DNA of 7,139 nucleotides from contig JAANWY010000325.1 of the NCBI GenBank assembly GCA_018263655.1, forward strand, positions 1 through 7,139. The letters are read 5' to 3'. The notes beneath the pieces were generated by a model that ran no database searches, had not been told where the DNA came from, and saw nothing but the letters and a program-made list of their open reading frames with translations. How positions within the stretch are numbered: the stretch's first letter is position 1; each line of letters begins with the position of its first letter. Made by a program: the position numbers and the translations under genes. This document shows positions 5,383-7,139 of this stretch, one piece after another. This DNA comes from Anaerolineales bacterium (GTDB taxonomy: Bacteria > Chloroflexota > Anaerolineae > Epilineales > JAANWY01).

Positions 5383-7074
5383 TTGACGGGGGTTTTGTAT
5401 CGCCTGACGGGCGAAGAAGACACGCTCGAAGGTATCAAAGGCGTCGGCGCGCTGACCGTCCTGTGGCTTACGCAGCGTCCGCCCCAGACAGCGCCTTTCG
5501 CACCCATGCCCCACGTCGATGTGAACCCGTACGGCGTCAACACCTTCCTGCAGCTGGAGGCCGAAGAAAAGAACGTACGCCGGCAGCTCAAGATGCTCCA
5601 CGACGCCGGCGTCGGCTGGGTTCGCCAGGAATTCCCGTGGGAAGACATCGAAATCCACGCCAAAGGCGACTTTGAGGACCGCCGCACGGAGCCGCACAAG
5701 TCAGCCTGGCTGAAATACGACCGCATCGTGGATTTGGCCCAGGAGCACGAAATCCAGATCCTGGCGCGCCTGGACAACCCGCCGGCCTGGTCCCGCGCCC
5801 AGGGCGACGAAATCGGCACCCTGGCACCGCCTGACGATTTCGAAGACTTTGGGGACTTCGCCGCTGCGGTTGCGGACCGCTACTGCGGCCGAATCGATTA
5901 CTACCAGGTGTGGAACGAGCCCAACATCTACCCCGAGTGGGGCGAGCAAGACGTGGATCCCGAGGCCTACACCGAACTTCTGACGGTGGCCTACGAACGG
6001 ATCAAGGAAGCCTGTCCTGGAGCGACGGTCGTCAGTGCAGCGCTGGCCCAGAACGTCGAGGCCGGCGGACGCAATATGAGTGACTTGATCTTCCTGGAGC
6101 GGATGTACGCAGCTGGCGCCGGCGACGACTTCGACGTACTCGGTGCCCAGGCCTTCGGGCTGTGGACCGGCCCCACCGACCGGCGCGCCAGCCGAGATCG
6201 GGCCAACTTCAGCCGCATCGAGCTGACGCGCGACATCATGGTGCGGCACGGCGACCCTTCGACAGGCTCAGGACAACGTGCCGGCAAACCGATTTGGGTC
6301 ACCGAGATGGGCTGGGCCGCCGTTCCCGAAGATATTCCCACGGTGTTCGGTCGCGTCACCCGCGAGCAACAGGCGCGCTATCTGGTCGATGCGTATCGTC
6401 GCGCCAACAGCGAATGGCCTTTCGTGGGACCGTTGTTTGCGTGGTTTCTGCGCCGGCCCGACTGGAGCGAGCAGGACCAGGACTGGTTCTATTTTGGTCT
6501 GATCTCGCCGGATTGGGAAACCACGCCGGCTTTCGATGCGCTGGCAGTGCTGGCCTCTGCGCTGCCAGCTGTGCCGCCCGGGCTGTACCAGGAAGACCAC
6601 CCTGCGCTGCACTACGGCGGCGACTGGCAACCTCAGAGCGCCCCAGAGGCGTCCCTCGGCGCCTATCGCGTTGGCGCACCTGGCTCCCTTGTCAGCTTCG
6701 CCTTCGAAGGCTCCGACGCGACGTTGGTTGCAGTAGCCGAGAGTACATCGAGCACCGGTATTCTTATCATCGATGGCGAGAAGATGCAATTTCGGTTACC
6801 AGCTCGTGAATATCATCGACTTGCACGATACTTGCCGACCGGCCGCCATGTCGTCGCAGTTCGTGTTGATCAGGGAGCGCTGGCGTTGGACGCCATTCTC
6901 ATTCGCAGTACTCACGACCGCCTCGTCCGCCACATCTTAGTCAGCCTCGCCCTCGTCTTCGCCGTGGTCGCTGTCACCACCCTCATTCGTTACACCCGTC
7001 AAACGGACCGCCAATCTCTAATCTCTAAGGGGATTCCAGAATTTAAAACCTCCCAAAGACCCAAAGATTTATGA
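5383..7074 (+). CDS. Membrane-anchored GH-A-type glycoside hydrolase (cellulase-family-like)
   Basis: This encodes 563 aa from TTG 5383, or 598 aa if the upstream anchor is included. The core resembles clan GH-A TIM-barrel hydrolases (GH5/GH39-like): NPYGVNTFL (48-56), WVRQEFPWEDIEI (79-91), YYQVWNEPNIYPEWG (173-187) with acid/base Glu179, and IWVTEMGW (304-311) with nucleophile Glu308. Residues about 400-510 look like a beta-rich accessory domain, followed by a transmembrane helix (about 518-535, ILVSLALVFAVVAVTTLI). With the upstream anchor, the enzyme would be held at the membrane at both ends, with the barrel outside. The substrate cannot be deduced. TTG 5383 is a poor start because it truncates the anchor. 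Residues 292-299 (PSTGSGQR) are a repeat-derived insertion near the nucleophile, and the final 20 or so residues come from a repeat region. No promoter is apparent after the loader gene. Confidence 0.9.
   Translation: MTGVLYRLTGEEDTLEGIKGVGALTVLWLTQRPPQTAPFAPMPHVDVNPYGVNTFLQLEAEEKNVRRQLKMLHDAGVGWVRQEFPWEDIEIHAKGDFEDRRTEPHKSAWLKYDRIVDLAQEHEIQILARLDNPPAWSRAQGDEIGTLAPPDDFEDFGDFAAAVADRYCGRIDYYQVWNEPNIYPEWGEQDVDPEAYTELLTVAYERIKEACPGATVVSAALAQNVEAGGRNMSDLIFLERMYAAGAGDDFDVLGAQAFGLWTGPTDRRASRDRANFSRIELTRDIMVRHGDPSTGSGQRAGKPIWVTEMGWAAVPEDIPTVFGRVTREQQARYLVDAYRRANSEWPFVGPLFAWFLRRPDWSEQDQDWFYFGLISPDWETTPAFDALAVLASALPAVPPGLYQEDHPALHYGGDWQPQSAPEASLGAYRVGAPGSLVSFAFEGSDATLVAVAESTSSTGILIIDGEKMQFRLPAREYHRLARYLPTGRHVVAVRVDQGALALDAILIRSTHDRLVRHILVSLALVFAVVAVTTLIRYTRQTDRQSLISKGIPEFKTSQRPKDL
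6255..6278. repeat. Short dispersed repeat inside the hydrolase gene
   Basis: The 24-bp stretch starting CCCTTCGACAGGCTCAGG matches, from memory, a very common short dispersed repeat in environmental genomes. It is recognisable from its translations: STGSGQ in this frame, PFDRLRT in another and PEPVEGS on the reverse strand, all visible here. It adds eight residues (292-299) in frame between HGD and AGKPIWVTEMGW. Confidence 0.8.
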
Positions 7075-7134
7075 GGGAAATGGGCCATTTTTGGGAGGTT
7101 TATTTCCCTGGAAGTCCCTAATCTCTAGTCTCTC
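7013..7134. repeat. Heptamer repeats flanking an inverted repeat
   Basis: Two tandem ATCTCTA units (7014-7020, 7021-7027) recur as ATCTCTA plus a degenerate GTCTCT at 7121-7133. Between them is the inverted repeat at 7046-7101. The left part supplies the final codons of the hydrolase gene (about residues 544-563), so the gene's C-terminus runs into repeat DNA. Short TCTCTAA-type heptamers are a known class of intergenic repeat in filamentous phototroph-type genomes. Confidence 0.72.
7046..7105 (+). terminator. Terminator-like inverted repeat at the hydrolase 3' end
   Basis: AAACCTCCCAAA (7046-7057) pairs perfectly over 12 bp with 7090-7101, and the right arm is followed by ATTT so that the 3' side reads GGGAGGTTTATTT. 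The spacer is 32 nt and includes the stop codon (7072-7074). AGGGAAAT (7074-7081) can alternatively pair with 7102-7109. The long loop weakens the terminator case, but the position at the gene end and the T-rich tail support it. It may also be a dispersed palindromic repeat. Confidence 0.5.
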
Positions 7135-7139
7135 ACCCC

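Noticed and set aside
6162..6809. 215-codon plus-strand frame inside the hydrolase
   Set aside because: The overlapping frame contains the catalytic motifs and conserved domain; this one is arginine- and alanine-rich with no motifs.
1..7139. CRISPR array, tRNA, rRNA or transposase gene
   Set aside because: No regularly spaced direct repeats with unique spacers, no RNA-gene hallmarks and no transposase-like frame were seen on either strand.

Overview
The window reads as the start of a contig from a member of the Chloroflexota, probably an Anaerolineae-type bacterium. The main evidence is gene content and order: a bifunctional-nuclease (BFN/DUF151) gene, a replicative helicase dnaB, a DnaD-domain gene, a DnaC-type loader with two fused ATPase domains, and a membrane-anchored WNEP-type glycoside hydrolase. 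Short dispersed repeats of kinds I associate with these genomes add support. Coding GC is high, about 63% in a hand count over 1921-2100. The first 11 bases equal the 3' end of the Illumina adapter, so position 1 is probably a raw contig edge with untrimmed adapter.

Layout: 1-222 holds the adapter remnant, a perfect 19-bp inverted repeat and a near-consensus extended -10 promoter. 223-750 is the BFN-family protein. 751-1044 is non-coding and carries a good promoter (904-932) for the following genes. 1045-2808 is dnaB, interrupted by an in-frame 141-residue mini-intein (2185-2607). 2839-3123 is a small protein resembling RHH/HTH (UPF0175-like) regulators. 3133-3951 is a DnaD-domain protein whose linker contains a G-rich tandem repeat. 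3872-4075 and 4079-5275 look like one helicase-loader gene (Zn-ribbon plus two AAA+ domains) split by an in-frame TGA. 5278/5383-7074 is a GH-A-type glycoside hydrolase with membrane segments at both ends and two repeat-derived insertions. The window closes in heptamer repeats and an inverted repeat.

All genes are on the + strand. Those from dnaB onward are closely packed (gaps of 30 and 9 nt, one 80-nt overlap, one 3-nt gap) with no obvious internal terminator, so they may form one transcription unit. DnaB, the DnaD-like protein and the DnaC-like ATPase form a replisome-loading set analogous to the Firmicutes DnaC(helicase)-DnaD-DnaI arrangement. The glycoside hydrolase has no evident link to replication.

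The points most worth a second look are: a natural endonuclease-free intein at the same DnaB site as the Synechocystis DnaB intein; the in-frame TGA directly after a perfect 10-bp hairpin in the loader gene; the exact 191-residue periodicity of the tandem ATPase; the missing canonical start codon for the hydrolase's N-terminal membrane anchor; and three unrelated short repeat families that lie inside open reading frames without breaking them. I see no wholly new defence or mobile system here.
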